The notes under the pieces were generated by a model. The model worked only from the letters and a program-made list of their open reading frames with translations. It searched no databases and was not told the DNA's origin. Of a DNA stretch of 64,000 nt, positions 1 through 7,772 are shown in pieces. Both the position numbers and the translations under genes were made by a program. Origin of the DNA: Daejeonella lutea (lineage in GTDB: Bacteria; Bacteroidota; Bacteroidia; Sphingobacteriales; Sphingobacteriaceae); NCBI RefSeq assembly GCF_900168015.1, contig NZ_FUYR01000001.1, positions 928,943 through 992,942 of the forward strand, written 5' to 3'. Within the stretch, counting starts at the first letter, position 1, and every line of letters begins with the position of its first letter.

Positions 1-683
1 AGCATTCGATATTCTTCCGTATAAACATTCTGCCTATCATAGATCACGAATTTTTGAGTATTGTCAGCCACCTCTGTAAAACCAATAACCAATATACATC
101 GATAGGGTTTGGAATGGTGAAAAGAATGAATGAATATGGTCTTGTTTATTTCTAAGGTGCTAGAACCAAGCAGACATTTGATTAATTCGGCAGTGTCAAG
201 CGGTAATATCAGGTATAGCAGACCTTTAGAACTTAAATGATCAGCCGCTTGTGATATGAGATTTCGAAAGAAATCTTCATTGGTATGTCTAGCAAGTTGT
301 TTTGACGGTTCGGTCGAGTGCAGCGAATTTATGAAGTATGGAGGATTAGAAACTATAAGGTCGTACCTGATTGCAGAGCCGGAGAAATAATCTTCAATAG
401 AAGATTTAACGAGGTTGACTTTATCTGCAAAAGGTGAGTTATGGAAATTCAGGCCTGCCGTTTCTGCTGCCCCATCGTCGATCTCGACGGCATCAATTAT
501 TGCATCAGGATATCGCTGTGCGACCATCAGGGCAATGACTCCCGTACCAGTACCGATCTCCAGTATTCGCTCAATGCGTTCATTTTCAGCAATTGCCCCC
601 AATAACGCAGCGTCGGTATTAACTTTCATTCCGCAATTGGTCTGGTCAACGCTGAACTGTTTGAACTGGAAAACCTTAGTCAT
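1..683 (-). CDS. trmN6: tRNA1(Val) (adenine(37)-N6)-methyltransferase, C-terminus cut by window edge
   Basis: Class I SAM-dependent methyltransferase that N6-methylates A37 of tRNA-Val in the TrmN6/YfiC family. My translation from the ATG at 683 stays open to base 1 (227 codons). It shows an SAM-binding motif EIGTGTGV near residues 42-49, an acidic loop-2 motif VEID near 66-69, and the amino-methyltransferase signature NPPY at 113-116, which binds the target adenine. Family members are about 235-250 aa, so only the last few residues should be missing. The start overlaps the stop of the upstream VOC gene as ATGA, suggesting translational coupling in an operon with purL. A related NPPY methyltransferase acting on another substrate is possible, but the N-terminal motif (FKQF...MKVNTDA) is typical of TrmN6. 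Confidence 0.88.
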   Translation of the reverse strand, partial: MTKVFQFKQFSVDQTNCGMKVNTDAALLGAIAENERIERILEIGTGTGVIALMVAQRYPDAIIDAVEIDDGAAETAGLNFHNSPFADKVNLVKSSIEDYFSGSAIRYDLIVSNPPYFINSLHSTEPSKQLARHTNEDFFRNLISQAADHLSSKGLLYLILPLDTAELIKCLLGSSTLEINKTIFIHSFHHSKPYRCILVIGFTEVADNTQKFVIYDRQNVYTEEYRM

Positions 684-1069
684 ATTTCGTAGAGTTCCAG
701 AGGAAGTCCGTCGGGATCTTTAAAAAACACAAAACGCTTTCCGGTATGCTCGTCAGTTCGAATATCTTCTGCAACTACACCATGAAAGCTCAAGTCATCG
801 ACTGCCTTATCCAGGTCATCTGCTTCAAACGCAAGGTGCCTCAAACCGCGGGCCTCAGGCCTGGAGGCTCGTAAGGGAGGTTCAGGAAAAGAAAACAACT
901 CGATCTGGTAGATTCCATTTACAGCGAGATCAAGTTTGTAGGAATTCCGTTCAGCTCGGTATACTTCCTGTACGACCTCAAGGCCAAGAATTTCTGTATA
1001 GAAGGCTTTTGAAACCGCATAATCAGAACATATAATTGCTATATGGTGTACGCGGTTAAGTTTCAGCAT
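680..1069 (-). CDS. VOC-fold (glyoxalase/bleomycin resistance superfamily) protein
   Basis: A 129-residue single-domain vicinal-oxygen-chelate protein resembling the YaeR/GloA2-type small glyoxalase-like proteins. It opens MLKLNRVHHIAIIC with a metal-ligand His in the first beta strand. A second His follows in GLRHLAFE, then VFFKDPDGLPLELYE with the usual glutamate ligand. I chose the ATG at 1069 because the reading frame extends further upstream only by running into the end of purL. From this start the purL stop and this ATG are separated by one base (TAAGATG). The stop overlaps the start of trmN6. Whether it acts on methylglyoxal-glutathione or another substrate cannot be told from sequence; Bacteroidota often lack glutathione. 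Confidence 0.85.
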   Translation of the reverse strand: MLKLNRVHHIAIICSDYAVSKAFYTEILGLEVVQEVYRAERNSYKLDLAVNGIYQIELFSFPEPPLRASRPEARGLRHLAFEADDLDKAVDDLSFHGVVAEDIRTDEHTGKRFVFFKDPDGLPLELYEI

Positions 1070-1070
1070 C

Positions 1071-3293
1071 TTATTCCCCCAGTATGTTATGTAGAACGTT
1101 GTTGTAAATGGATTGCGAATCATTAACCGATCCAAAGCTTATTTCATCAACATTCAGGTTTCCGGACGAAACCTTGCCCAAAAGGCTGAATTCGGTTTCG
1201 GAGGTTGCAAGTAATTCAATAAACTCTTCCTGCTGTTCTACCTTTACCGATACGACTACCCTGCCCTGTGCTTCGCCAAACAGGAATGCATCCTTACGAA
1301 CACCGGAATCACTTTCAATCTCAAAACCAAGACCATTAGGCATCGATGATTCTAATAAGGCGATATAAAGACCACCATCGGAAACATCATGTGCGGATTG
1401 AATAAGATTCTGCCTGATCAACTGTTTTATCACCTGATGCATCGCATATTCTTTATCAAGATCAAAGTGTGGTGCAGGGCAAGCAGTTATCTTATGATAA
1501 GATGCCAGATATTGGGAAGATGAAATATCATTCACACTTTCACCTACCATATATATCAGGTCGCCGGCTTGTTTAAAATCAGACGTCATGAATGTGCTTA
1601 AATCATCAAGCACTCCCAGCATACCAATTGTAGGAGTTGGAAAAACCGGCCCTTCATCGGATGACTGGTTATAAAAACTCACGTTTCCGCCTGTTACCGG
1701 AGTTTCAAACTTCGTACATGCTGCGCCCATTCCCTTGATCGCACCAACAAACTGCCAGTAAACTTCAGGAACATAGGGATTACCAAAATTCAGGCAATTA
1801 GTTATAGCAACAGGCTCCCCTCCTGCACAGGTAATATTACGGGCAGCTTCCGCTACAGCTATAGCACAACCCTTCTCCGGATCAGCATAAACATATCTGG
1901 AGTTACAGTCGACGGATAAGGCGATAGCTTTGTCGGTACCTTTGACGCTAACTACTGCTGCGTCGCTTGGACGGTTTGTAGTCATCGTAGCCGTACCAAC
2001 CATAGAATCATATTGGTCAGTAACCCATCTCTTTGAAGCAATGTTTGGATGAGAAATCAAATGATCAGCGACCGCTTTTAAATCCGAGGGCTCCTTGATA
2101 TCATCGATATTAAATTTCAAATTTTCCTGATAATACGCTGGCTCTTTAAATTCCCTTTTGTAAACAGGGGCTCCTCCACCAAGAACCAGATCATCCGCTG
2201 GAACATCAGCTACCAACTCACCATTCATATAATAATGCAAGCGCTTCGTGTCTGTAACTTCACCAATGATGGCACAATTCAGATCCCATTTATCGAAGAC
2301 TGCTTCCACCTCTTTCTCGCGGCCTTTCTCCACCACAATAAGCATACGCTCCTGCGATTCTGAAAGAAGGATTTCAAAGGGTTTCATATTCTCCTGACGC
2401 ACCGGGACAAGGTCAAGGTTGATTTTCATCCCATGTTCGCCTTTTGCGGACATTTCAGAGTTTGAGCAGATTATACCGGCAGCACCCATATCCTGCATAC
2501 CAACTACAGCGCCGGTCTTGATAACTTCAAGTGTCGCCTCAAGTAATAACTTTTCCTGGAAGGGGTCACCAACCTGGACAGCAGGAAGATCATTTATCGA
2601 ATCTTCAGTTATATTTTTTGATGCAAATGCAGCACCGTGGATTCCATCTTTTCCTGTAGCTGACCCAACTATATAAACAGGATTTCCAACACCATACGAA
2701 GTTGCAGAAACGGTCTCTCCAGGTTTAACAATCCCTGCAGACATTGCATTTACAAGTGGGTTAACTGTGTAACACTCATCAAAGAACAGTTCCCCACCGA
2801 CCGTTGGTATACCAAAAGCATTACCGTAGTGTCCGATTCCTTTCACGACACCTTTAATTAGCCATTTTGTACGTTCCTGCTCCGGGTCACCAAAACGAAG
2901 CGAATTCAGTTGAGCAATGGGACGCGCACCCATTGTAAATATATCCCGGTTTATACCACCAACACCGGTAGCTGCTCCCTGGTAAGGTTCGAGAGCAGAT
3001 GGATGATTGTGAGACTCAATTTTAAAGACACAGGCAATATCGTCGCCAAGATCAACCATACCCGCATTTTCTTCACCAGCTTTTGCAAGCATCCTGGGAC
3101 CGTCTTTAGGTAAGGTCTTTAACCAGGTTATTGAGTTTTTATAAGAACAGTGTTCACTCCACATGACAGAAAATATCGAAAGCTCTGTAAAATTTGGAGT
3201 GCGCCCCAGTATTTCTTTTATTCTATCAAATTCTTCGGGAAGAAGGCCTAAATCTTTAGCTGTTTCTACGGTAGTTAAATGCGAATTTTCCAA
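1071..3293 (-). CDS. purL: phosphoribosylformylglycinamidine synthase subunit PurL (small type)
   Basis: Catalyses the ATP- and ammonia-dependent conversion of FGAR to FGAM, step four of purine synthesis. The 740-residue length matches the small PurL that works with separate PurQ and PurS, rather than the about 1300-residue fused enzyme. Signature segments are [10 protein letters not shown] at residues 45-54 and [21 protein letters not shown] starting near 93. A second PurM-like half follows, containing [10 protein letters not shown] and DVSDGG. It is the first gene of a minus-strand operon with the VOC protein and trmN6. A TAnnTTTG element lies 26 bases upstream. purQ and purS are not in the window. 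purM, the next pathway step, lies about 3 kb away on the other strand. Confidence 0.97.
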   Translation of the reverse strand: MENSHLTTVETAKDLGLLPEEFDRIKEILGRTPNFTELSIFSVMWSEHCSYKNSITWLKTLPKDGPRMLAKAGEENAGMVDLGDDIACVFKIESHNHPSALEPYQGAATGVGGINRDIFTMGARPIAQLNSLRFGDPEQERTKWLIKGVVKGIGHYGNAFGIPTVGGELFFDECYTVNPLVNAMSAGIVKPGETVSATSYGVGNPVYIVGSATGKDGIHGAAFASKNITEDSINDLPAVQVGDPFQEKLLLEATLEVIKTGAVVGMQDMGAAGIICSNSEMSAKGEHGMKINLDLVPVRQENMKPFEILLSESQERMLIVVEKGREKEVEAVFDKWDLNCAIIGEVTDTKRLHYYMNGELVADVPADDLVLGGGAPVYKREFKEPAYYQENLKFNIDDIKEPSDLKAVADHLISHPNIASKRWVTDQYDSMVGTATMTTNRPSDAAVVSVKGTDKAIALSVDCNSRYVYADPEKGCAIAVAEAARNITCAGGEPVAITNCLNFGNPYVPEVYWQFVGAIKGMGAACTKFETPVTGGNVSFYNQSSDEGPVFPTPTIGMLGVLDDLSTFMTSDFKQAGDLIYMVGESVNDISSSQYLASYHKITACPAPHFDLDKEYAMHQVIKQLIRQNLIQSAHDVSDGGLYIALLESSMPNGLGFEIESDSGVRKDAFLFGEAQGRVVVSVKVEQQEEFIELLATSETEFSLLGKVSSGNLNVDEISFGSVNDSQSIYNNVLHNILGE

Positions 3294-3318
3294 TGTATCG
3301 GTTTTTTGTTGGGATGGT

Positions 3319-3326
3319 CAAAAGTA
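3319..3326 (-). promoter_or_regulatory. putative -7 element of purL operon
   Basis: On the minus strand this reads TACTTTTG, an exact match to the Bacteroidetes TAnnTTTG consensus, 25 bases before the purL start codon. No clear -33 TTTG is visible at the expected distance. Confidence 0.55.
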
Positions 3327-3332
3327 GGAAAA

Positions 3333-3367
3333 AAGTTATAAGTTATGAGTTCTAAGTAATAAGTTAC
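3333..3367. repeat. heptanucleotide array H1 (5 units)
   Basis: Five consecutive 7-bp units: AAGTTAT, AAGTTAT, GAGTTCT, AAGTAAT, AAGTTAC. A partly matching inverted copy (AAGTAATAAGTT on the minus strand) occurs at about 3474-3486, so the two could pair. This is one of a family of such arrays in the window; its role is unknown. Confidence 0.8.
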
Positions 3368-3503
3368 AACGACCGGTAACTTAAAAATGATGAGGCGCAA
3401 TGTATTTTGATATCACTTTACATAAAGCTGAATACCAAAATTCGTAGAACAACACAAAGACTTAGCACATACAACTTATTACTTTTCGGCTCCAAATGGA
3501 GAA

Positions 3504-3545
3504 ATTTCCGAAAAAGGTGTAAATTTTTGCACATTTTTCGGAAAT
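3504..3545. promoter_or_regulatory. 42-bp near-perfect palindrome upstream of glnN
   Basis: The arms ATTTCCGAAAAA(g)GTG and CAC(a)TTTTTCGGAAAT are 16 bp each with one mismatch, separated by 10 bases. The centre GTGTAAATTTTTGCAC is itself a partial dyad. It ends 64 bases before the glnN start and lies just upstream of a weak -7-like element at 3572-3579. The position suits an operator for nitrogen control. A transcribed hairpin or a terminator is less likely because no gene ends into it and no poly-T run follows. Confidence 0.6.
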
Positions 3546-3609
3546 CGCCTTTATTTTTTAAGACAAAACACTACTTTTAGCAAAATTTAATCAAAAACTG
3601 AGCAAAACG

Positions 3610-5784
3610 ATGTCATCTTTAAGATTTCAAGCACTAAATGCAGTTCTTTCCAGAACAACCACTGAAGTAAAAGCGCCTTCAGCCAAGCCTTCTGAATATT
3701 TCAACGTAAATGTCTTCAATCAAAAGAAGATGAAAGACAGTTTATCAAAAGAAGCTTTTAACAGTATTGTACATTCTATTGATTCGGGTACTCCAATCGA
3801 CCGAGCAATCTCTGAGCAAGTTGCATCAGCAATGAAAGCATGGGCTATTGGTAAAGGAGCTACTCACTACACACACTGGTTCCAACCGCTAACCGGGTCT
3901 ACAGCTGAAAAGCACGATTCGTTCTTTGAGCCAGGATCTGACGGACAAGGATTAGACAAATTTTCAGGCGAAGCGTTGTCGCAACAAGAGCCGGATGCAT
4001 CGAGCTTCCCTAATGGCGGTATCCGTAGTACATTCGAAGCTCGCGGATATACAGCATGGGATCCATCATCACCTGCATTTATTATGGGGAACACTCTTTG
4101 TATCCCAACTGTATTTGTATCGTATACTGGAGAAGCACTCGATTATAAAGCACCATTGCTGAAAGCTTTAAGCGTCATGGACAAAGCAGCTGTAGCTGTA
4201 GCACAGTATTTTGATAAAGGTATTGAGAAAGTAAATGCATCACTAGGTATCGAGCAGGAGTACTTCCTGGTTGATCTGGCTCTATTCAATGCGCGTCCGG
4301 ACCTATACCTTACTGGCAGAACTTTATTCGGCCACATGTCGGCTAAGAATCAGCAGCTGGATGATCACTATTTCGGATCTATTCCGGATAGAGTCCTTGC
4401 CTACATGCAGGAGTTAGAGATTGAATCGATCAAACTTGGTATTCCTTTGAAAACCCGTCATAATGAAGTTGCGCCTTCTCAATTTGAGTGTGCTCCAATT
4501 TATGAAGAAATAAATCTTGCTATCGACCATAATTCATTATTAATGGATCTGATGGATAAGGTGGCACGCAGACACAACTTTAAAGTGTTGTTGCATGAAA
4601 AACCTTATGCTGGTATAAACGGATCAGGAAAGCATAACAACTGGTCGTTGATAACTAATACAGGCAAAAATCTGCTTGCTCCGGGTAAAACGCCTAAGAA
4701 CAACCTGATGTTCCTTACGTTTTTCGTAAATACGATCAGAGCGGTTTTCGAATACTCTGACCTGTTAAGAGCTTCTATCGCTTCAGTAAACAACGATCAC
4801 CGTCTGGGAGCTAACGAAGCACCTCCTGCTATCATTTCAATGTTCCTCGGAAGCCAGTTAAATGACCTTTTAGATGAGATCGAGACTTCAAGAGTTACAT
4901 CTAAAATGAAACAGGAACCGTCTTTATGGACAAGTATTCCTAAGGTGCCGCAAATACTTTTGGATAATACTGACCGTAACCGTACTTCTCCCCTGGCATT
5001 CACAGGTAATAAGTTTGAGCTTCGTGCCGTTGGTTCGTCTGCAAACTCAGCAAACCCGATGACGATTTTAAATCTTATCGTCGCTGATCAACTGAACAAA
5101 TTCAAAACAGAAGTTGATAAACTTATTAAAAAAGGCGACAAGAAAGATGTAGCTCTGATGACGGTAATCAAACGCTATATCAAAGAATCTAAAGCCATTC
5201 GCTTTGAAGGAAACGGTTACAGCGATGAGTGGGCTCAGGAAGCTGAAAAGAGAGGTTTAAGCAATATTAAAACTACTCCAAAGGCTCTAGACGTTCTGCT
5301 AGATCCTAAAACTGATAAGTTATTTGAAGAAACCGGAGTTTTCAGCAAACGTGAATCGCATGCACGCCATGAAATTCTTCTTGAAAGCTATTTCAAGAAA
5401 CTTCAGATCGAAGCTCGTGTAATGGGTGAACTTGTTGATAATGTGATTATTCCTACTGCTATCAGTTATCAGACAACTCTTATTGAAAACGTAAAAGGTT
5501 TAAAAGATATTGGCCTAGGTGCTGATACCTACGAAGCGCAAATGGACATCATCAAAAAGATTTCTGAGCATGTTAACTTCATCAAAACGAATAATAAGAA
5601 AATGATTGATGAGCGTAAGAAAGCTAACAATATCGAAGATATCAGAGATAAGTCAATTGCGTATGATGAGAGAGTGAAATCTTACTTCGACCCAATCCGT
5701 TACCATGTTGATAAACTGGAGCAGTTAGTTGACGATGCTAAATGGCCATTACCGAAGTTTAGAGAATTGCTTTTTATTAAATAG
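3610..5784 (+). CDS. glnN: type III glutamine synthetase
   Basis: Makes glutamine from glutamate, ammonia and ATP in the cytoplasm. The 724-residue length and sequence fit GSIII, the large hexamer-of-dimers form typical of Bacteroidetes and some cyanobacteria, rather than GSI (about 470 aa). Visible signatures are GIEQEYFLVD around residues 213-222, which carries metal-binding glutamates; the glutamate-binding NGSGKHNNW segment near 337; and LGANEAPPAII near 398. The N-terminus has the GSIII-specific TRTTTEVKAPSAKP-like stretch. It stands alone between purL and purM and is closed by a strong terminator. A 42-bp palindrome upstream may be its operator. Glutamine feeds purine synthesis, so the neighbours make metabolic sense. 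Confidence 0.97.
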   Translation: MSSLRFQALNAVLSRTTTEVKAPSAKPSEYFNVNVFNQKKMKDSLSKEAFNSIVHSIDSGTPIDRAISEQVASAMKAWAIGKGATHYTHWFQPLTGSTAEKHDSFFEPGSDGQGLDKFSGEALSQQEPDASSFPNGGIRSTFEARGYTAWDPSSPAFIMGNTLCIPTVFVSYTGEALDYKAPLLKALSVMDKAAVAVAQYFDKGIEKVNASLGIEQEYFLVDLALFNARPDLYLTGRTLFGHMSAKNQQLDDHYFGSIPDRVLAYMQELEIESIKLGIPLKTRHNEVAPSQFECAPIYEEINLAIDHNSLLMDLMDKVARRHNFKVLLHEKPYAGINGSGKHNNWSLITNTGKNLLAPGKTPKNNLMFLTFFVNTIRAVFEYSDLLRASIASVNNDHRLGANEAPPAIISMFLGSQLNDLLDEIETSRVTSKMKQEPSLWTSIPKVPQILLDNTDRNRTSPLAFTGNKFELRAVGSSANSANPMTILNLIVADQLNKFKTEVDKLIKKGDKKDVALMTVIKRYIKESKAIRFEGNGYSDEWAQEAEKRGLSNIKTTPKALDVLLDPKTDKLFEETGVFSKRESHARHEILLESYFKKLQIEARVMGELVDNVIIPTAISYQTTLIENVKGLKDIGLGADTYEAQMDIIKKISEHVNFIKTNNKKMIDERKKANNIEDIRDKSIAYDERVKSYFDPIRYHVDKLEQLVDDAKWPLPKFRELLFIK

Positions 5785-5805
5785 AGTCAAGAAACAAGAA
5801 TCAAG

Positions 5806-5832
5806 AGCCCTGCTTATAGCGGGGCTTTTTTA
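5806..5832 (+). terminator. intrinsic terminator of glnN
   Basis: The stem AGCCCTGCT pairs with AGCGGGGCT around a three-base loop, with one G-T pair, and is followed by TTTTTTA. It starts 22 bases after the glnN stop. A three-unit heptad run (GTCAAGA, AACAAGA, ATCAAGA; 5786-5806) lies just before it. Confidence 0.9.
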
Positions 5833-6457
5833 TTGGATCATCTCACGTTTACAGATAATACCTTGTCACTAACTTAATTTTTTGCATTTAAAATGCTTTT
5901 TCTTATTTTCGTTTAACGAAATTCATCGAGGCAGCCGCCTGCATTTCTACCATTTAAATCATTCTTATTGTTTAGAGTTATTGTTCAAGAACGATGGCAG
6001 AATCATTCTTACCAGGTTCGTTACAGATGAGAGAAAGAAGGGAGAAAGATCCGTGACGCATTCGGAAATTTCCCGAAGCCTTCCCGGAACTGTCCCGGAA
6101 CTGTCCCGGAACTGGTACGAAGCAGGCATAGAGCATTCCCCTACCATTCCCGAAAGAGAAGTGGCTTAGAACAAAGGTGATAAGTTGGTGATTAAGTTAG
6201 CAAAAATCGGCCCGTCCGCAGTTTAACTTTAAGTTAAGTATCAAGTCTAATGGAAATTGGACTGAAGAACTACCCCGAGCGTATTTCGGACAAAACAAGA
6301 TGTTTTTTGGAGCATCTGTGCCCTGCGCTGAATAAAGTAAATTTAAAGATTTATTGATAAATATGGAAAAAATAGTTTTGGGGGTCTTTAGCAAATGGCA
6401 GTATCTACCCCTACATATCTAAGTAAAAAACTGCTGACTAATGAAATCAAAATTCCT
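5833..6457. other. long intergenic region without a convincing gene
   Basis: About 625 bases between the glnN terminator and the purM promoter. A 95-codon frame (5882-6169) opens here but has no recognisable domain. Its second half is built on an 11-bp tandem repeat, and its composition (rich in R, H and S) is not like neighbouring genes. From 6170 to 6457 I see no gene, tRNA or clear hairpin. The region could hold decayed coding DNA or an unrecognised small RNA. Confidence 0.5.
6082..6114. repeat. 11-bp tandem repeat, three perfect copies
   Basis: TCCCGGAACTG occurs three times head to tail without mismatch, preceded by a related TCCCGAAGCCT. The unit contains the self-complementary core TTCCCGGAA or CCCGG. 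It lies in a gene-free gap. Confidence 0.9.
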
Positions 6458-6465
6458 TATTTTTG
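6458..6465 (+). promoter_or_regulatory. putative -7 element of purM
   Basis: TATTTTTG matches TAnnTTTG exactly. Only four bases separate it from the purM ATG at 6470, so the transcript would start at or next to the start codon. No -33 motif is evident. Confidence 0.5.
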
Positions 6466-6469
6466 ATCG

Positions 6470-7648
6470 ATGTCCAATCTCAAATACAACCAGCGCGGCG
6501 TTTCTGCCGATAAGGAAGATGTGCATAATGCCATCAAAAATATAGACAAGGGTATTTTTCCGAAAGCTTTCTGTAAGATTATCCCCGATATACTCGGCCA
6601 GGATGATGCATATTGCAATATTATGCATGCTGACGGTGCAGGAACAAAGTCATCTCTTGCTTATGTTTACTGGAAAGAAACCGGAGATATATCTGTTTGG
6701 AGGGGAATTGCGCAGGATGCTATAATTATGAATCTTGATGACCTGCTTTGTGTCGGGGCAATGGATAACATTTTGCTGTCATCTACAATCGGCAGAAATA
6801 AGAACCTCATTCCCGGCGAAGTTATCGCAGAGATCATAAATGGAACTGAAGACATCCTGCAGGAGCTTAGAGAGCTAGGGATAGGCATTTATTCGACTGG
6901 TGGTGAAACTGCTGATGTTGGAGATATTGTGCGTACCATAATTGTAGATTCAACGGTTACCTGCAGAATGGAACGTTCTGATATTATATCGAACGACCGG
7001 ATCCAGTCCGGTGATGTGATAGTGGGTCTATCATCATATGGGAAAGCTACCTATGAACAGGAATACAATGGTGGAATGGGTTCCAACGGACTAACTTCGG
7101 CTCGGCATGATGTATTTCATAAATATGTCGCAGAGAAGTATCCTGAGGCCTATGATCCGGCGGTACCCTATGATTTGATATTTTCGGGAAGTAAAAAGCT
7201 AACCGATGAGATTAGCATTGCTGGATTTGAAGGCATTACAGCGGGTAAGCTGGTACTTTCACCTACACGGACTTACGCTCCAATTGTAAAAACGATCCTG
7301 GATAAATATAGAAAGGACATTCATGGAATGGTTCATTGCAGCGGGGGTGCTCAAACCAAGATCCTGCATTTTATAGACGATCTGCATATTATAAAGGATA
7401 ATTTACTTGATATCCCTCCCCTGTTTAAATTGATTCAGGAACAGTCTGGGACCGAGTGGAAAGAAATGTATAAGGTTTTCAATATGGGGCACCGAATGGA
7501 ATTTTATGTTCCGGAGAAGATTGCCCAATACATTATTGGTATTTCACAGGAATTTAATGTCGATGCACAGGTAGTGGGCCGCGTTGAATCGTCCGACAAA
7601 AAGCAGGTGACGATCAAGTCACCGTACGGGGATTTTATTTATTATTAA
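6470..7648 (+). CDS. purM: phosphoribosylformylglycinamidine cyclo-ligase
   Basis: Closes the imidazole ring of FGAM to give AIR using ATP, the step after PurL. The 392-residue length is the long form usual in Bacteroidetes; E. coli PurM is about 345 aa. Family segments are HADGAGTKSSLAY near residue 45-60, DAIIMNLDDLLCVGA near 83-97, GGETADVGDIV near 142-152, and a C-terminal half with the HCSGGAQTKIL and FNMGHRMEFYV motifs. A Bacteroidetes -7 element lies immediately before the ATG, and a strong terminator follows the stop, so it is probably monocistronic. Confidence 0.95.
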   Translation: MSNLKYNQRGVSADKEDVHNAIKNIDKGIFPKAFCKIIPDILGQDDAYCNIMHADGAGTKSSLAYVYWKETGDISVWRGIAQDAIIMNLDDLLCVGAMDNILLSSTIGRNKNLIPGEVIAEIINGTEDILQELRELGIGIYSTGGETADVGDIVRTIIVDSTVTCRMERSDIISNDRIQSGDVIVGLSSYGKATYEQEYNGGMGSNGLTSARHDVFHKYVAEKYPEAYDPAVPYDLIFSGSKKLTDEISIAGFEGITAGKLVLSPTRTYAPIVKTILDKYRKDIHGMVHCSGGAQTKILHFIDDLHIIKDNLLDIPPLFKLIQEQSGTEWKEMYKVFNMGHRMEFYVPEKIAQYIIGISQEFNVDAQVVGRVESSDKKQVTIKSPYGDFIYY

Positions 7649-7662
7649 ATGTTGAATTAATA

Positions 7663-7693
7663 AAGCCTCGCTGGTTTCAGCGAGGCTTTTTTA
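7663..7693 (+). terminator. intrinsic terminator of purM
   Basis: A perfect 11-bp stem, AAGCCTCGCTG with CAGCGAGGCTT, around GTTT and followed by a T run, 15 bases after the purM stop. Confidence 0.95.
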
Positions 7694-7772
7694 TGAAGGG
7701 TAGTTTCGTCGTCGTAATTCCTCGCAAGTACAAGCTCATTGTAAGTTTTCATTGCGAGTGTAGCGCAGATGT

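Larger units (their letters stand above)
3294..3609. other. divergent purL/glnN control region
   Basis: A 316-base gap between two divergent genes with no credible ORF. In order it holds a -7 element for purL (3319-3326, minus), a five-unit heptanucleotide array (3333-3367), a related inverted copy at about 3459-3486, a 42-bp palindrome (3504-3545) and a weak -7-like element TACTTTTA at 3572-3579 facing glnN. Each is described separately where the evidence allows. Confidence 0.7.

Noticed and set aside
5882-6169. 95-codon open frame between glnN and purM
   Set aside because: No recognisable domain, composition unlike nearby proteins, and half of it translates an 11-bp tandem repeat. No promoter element precedes it.
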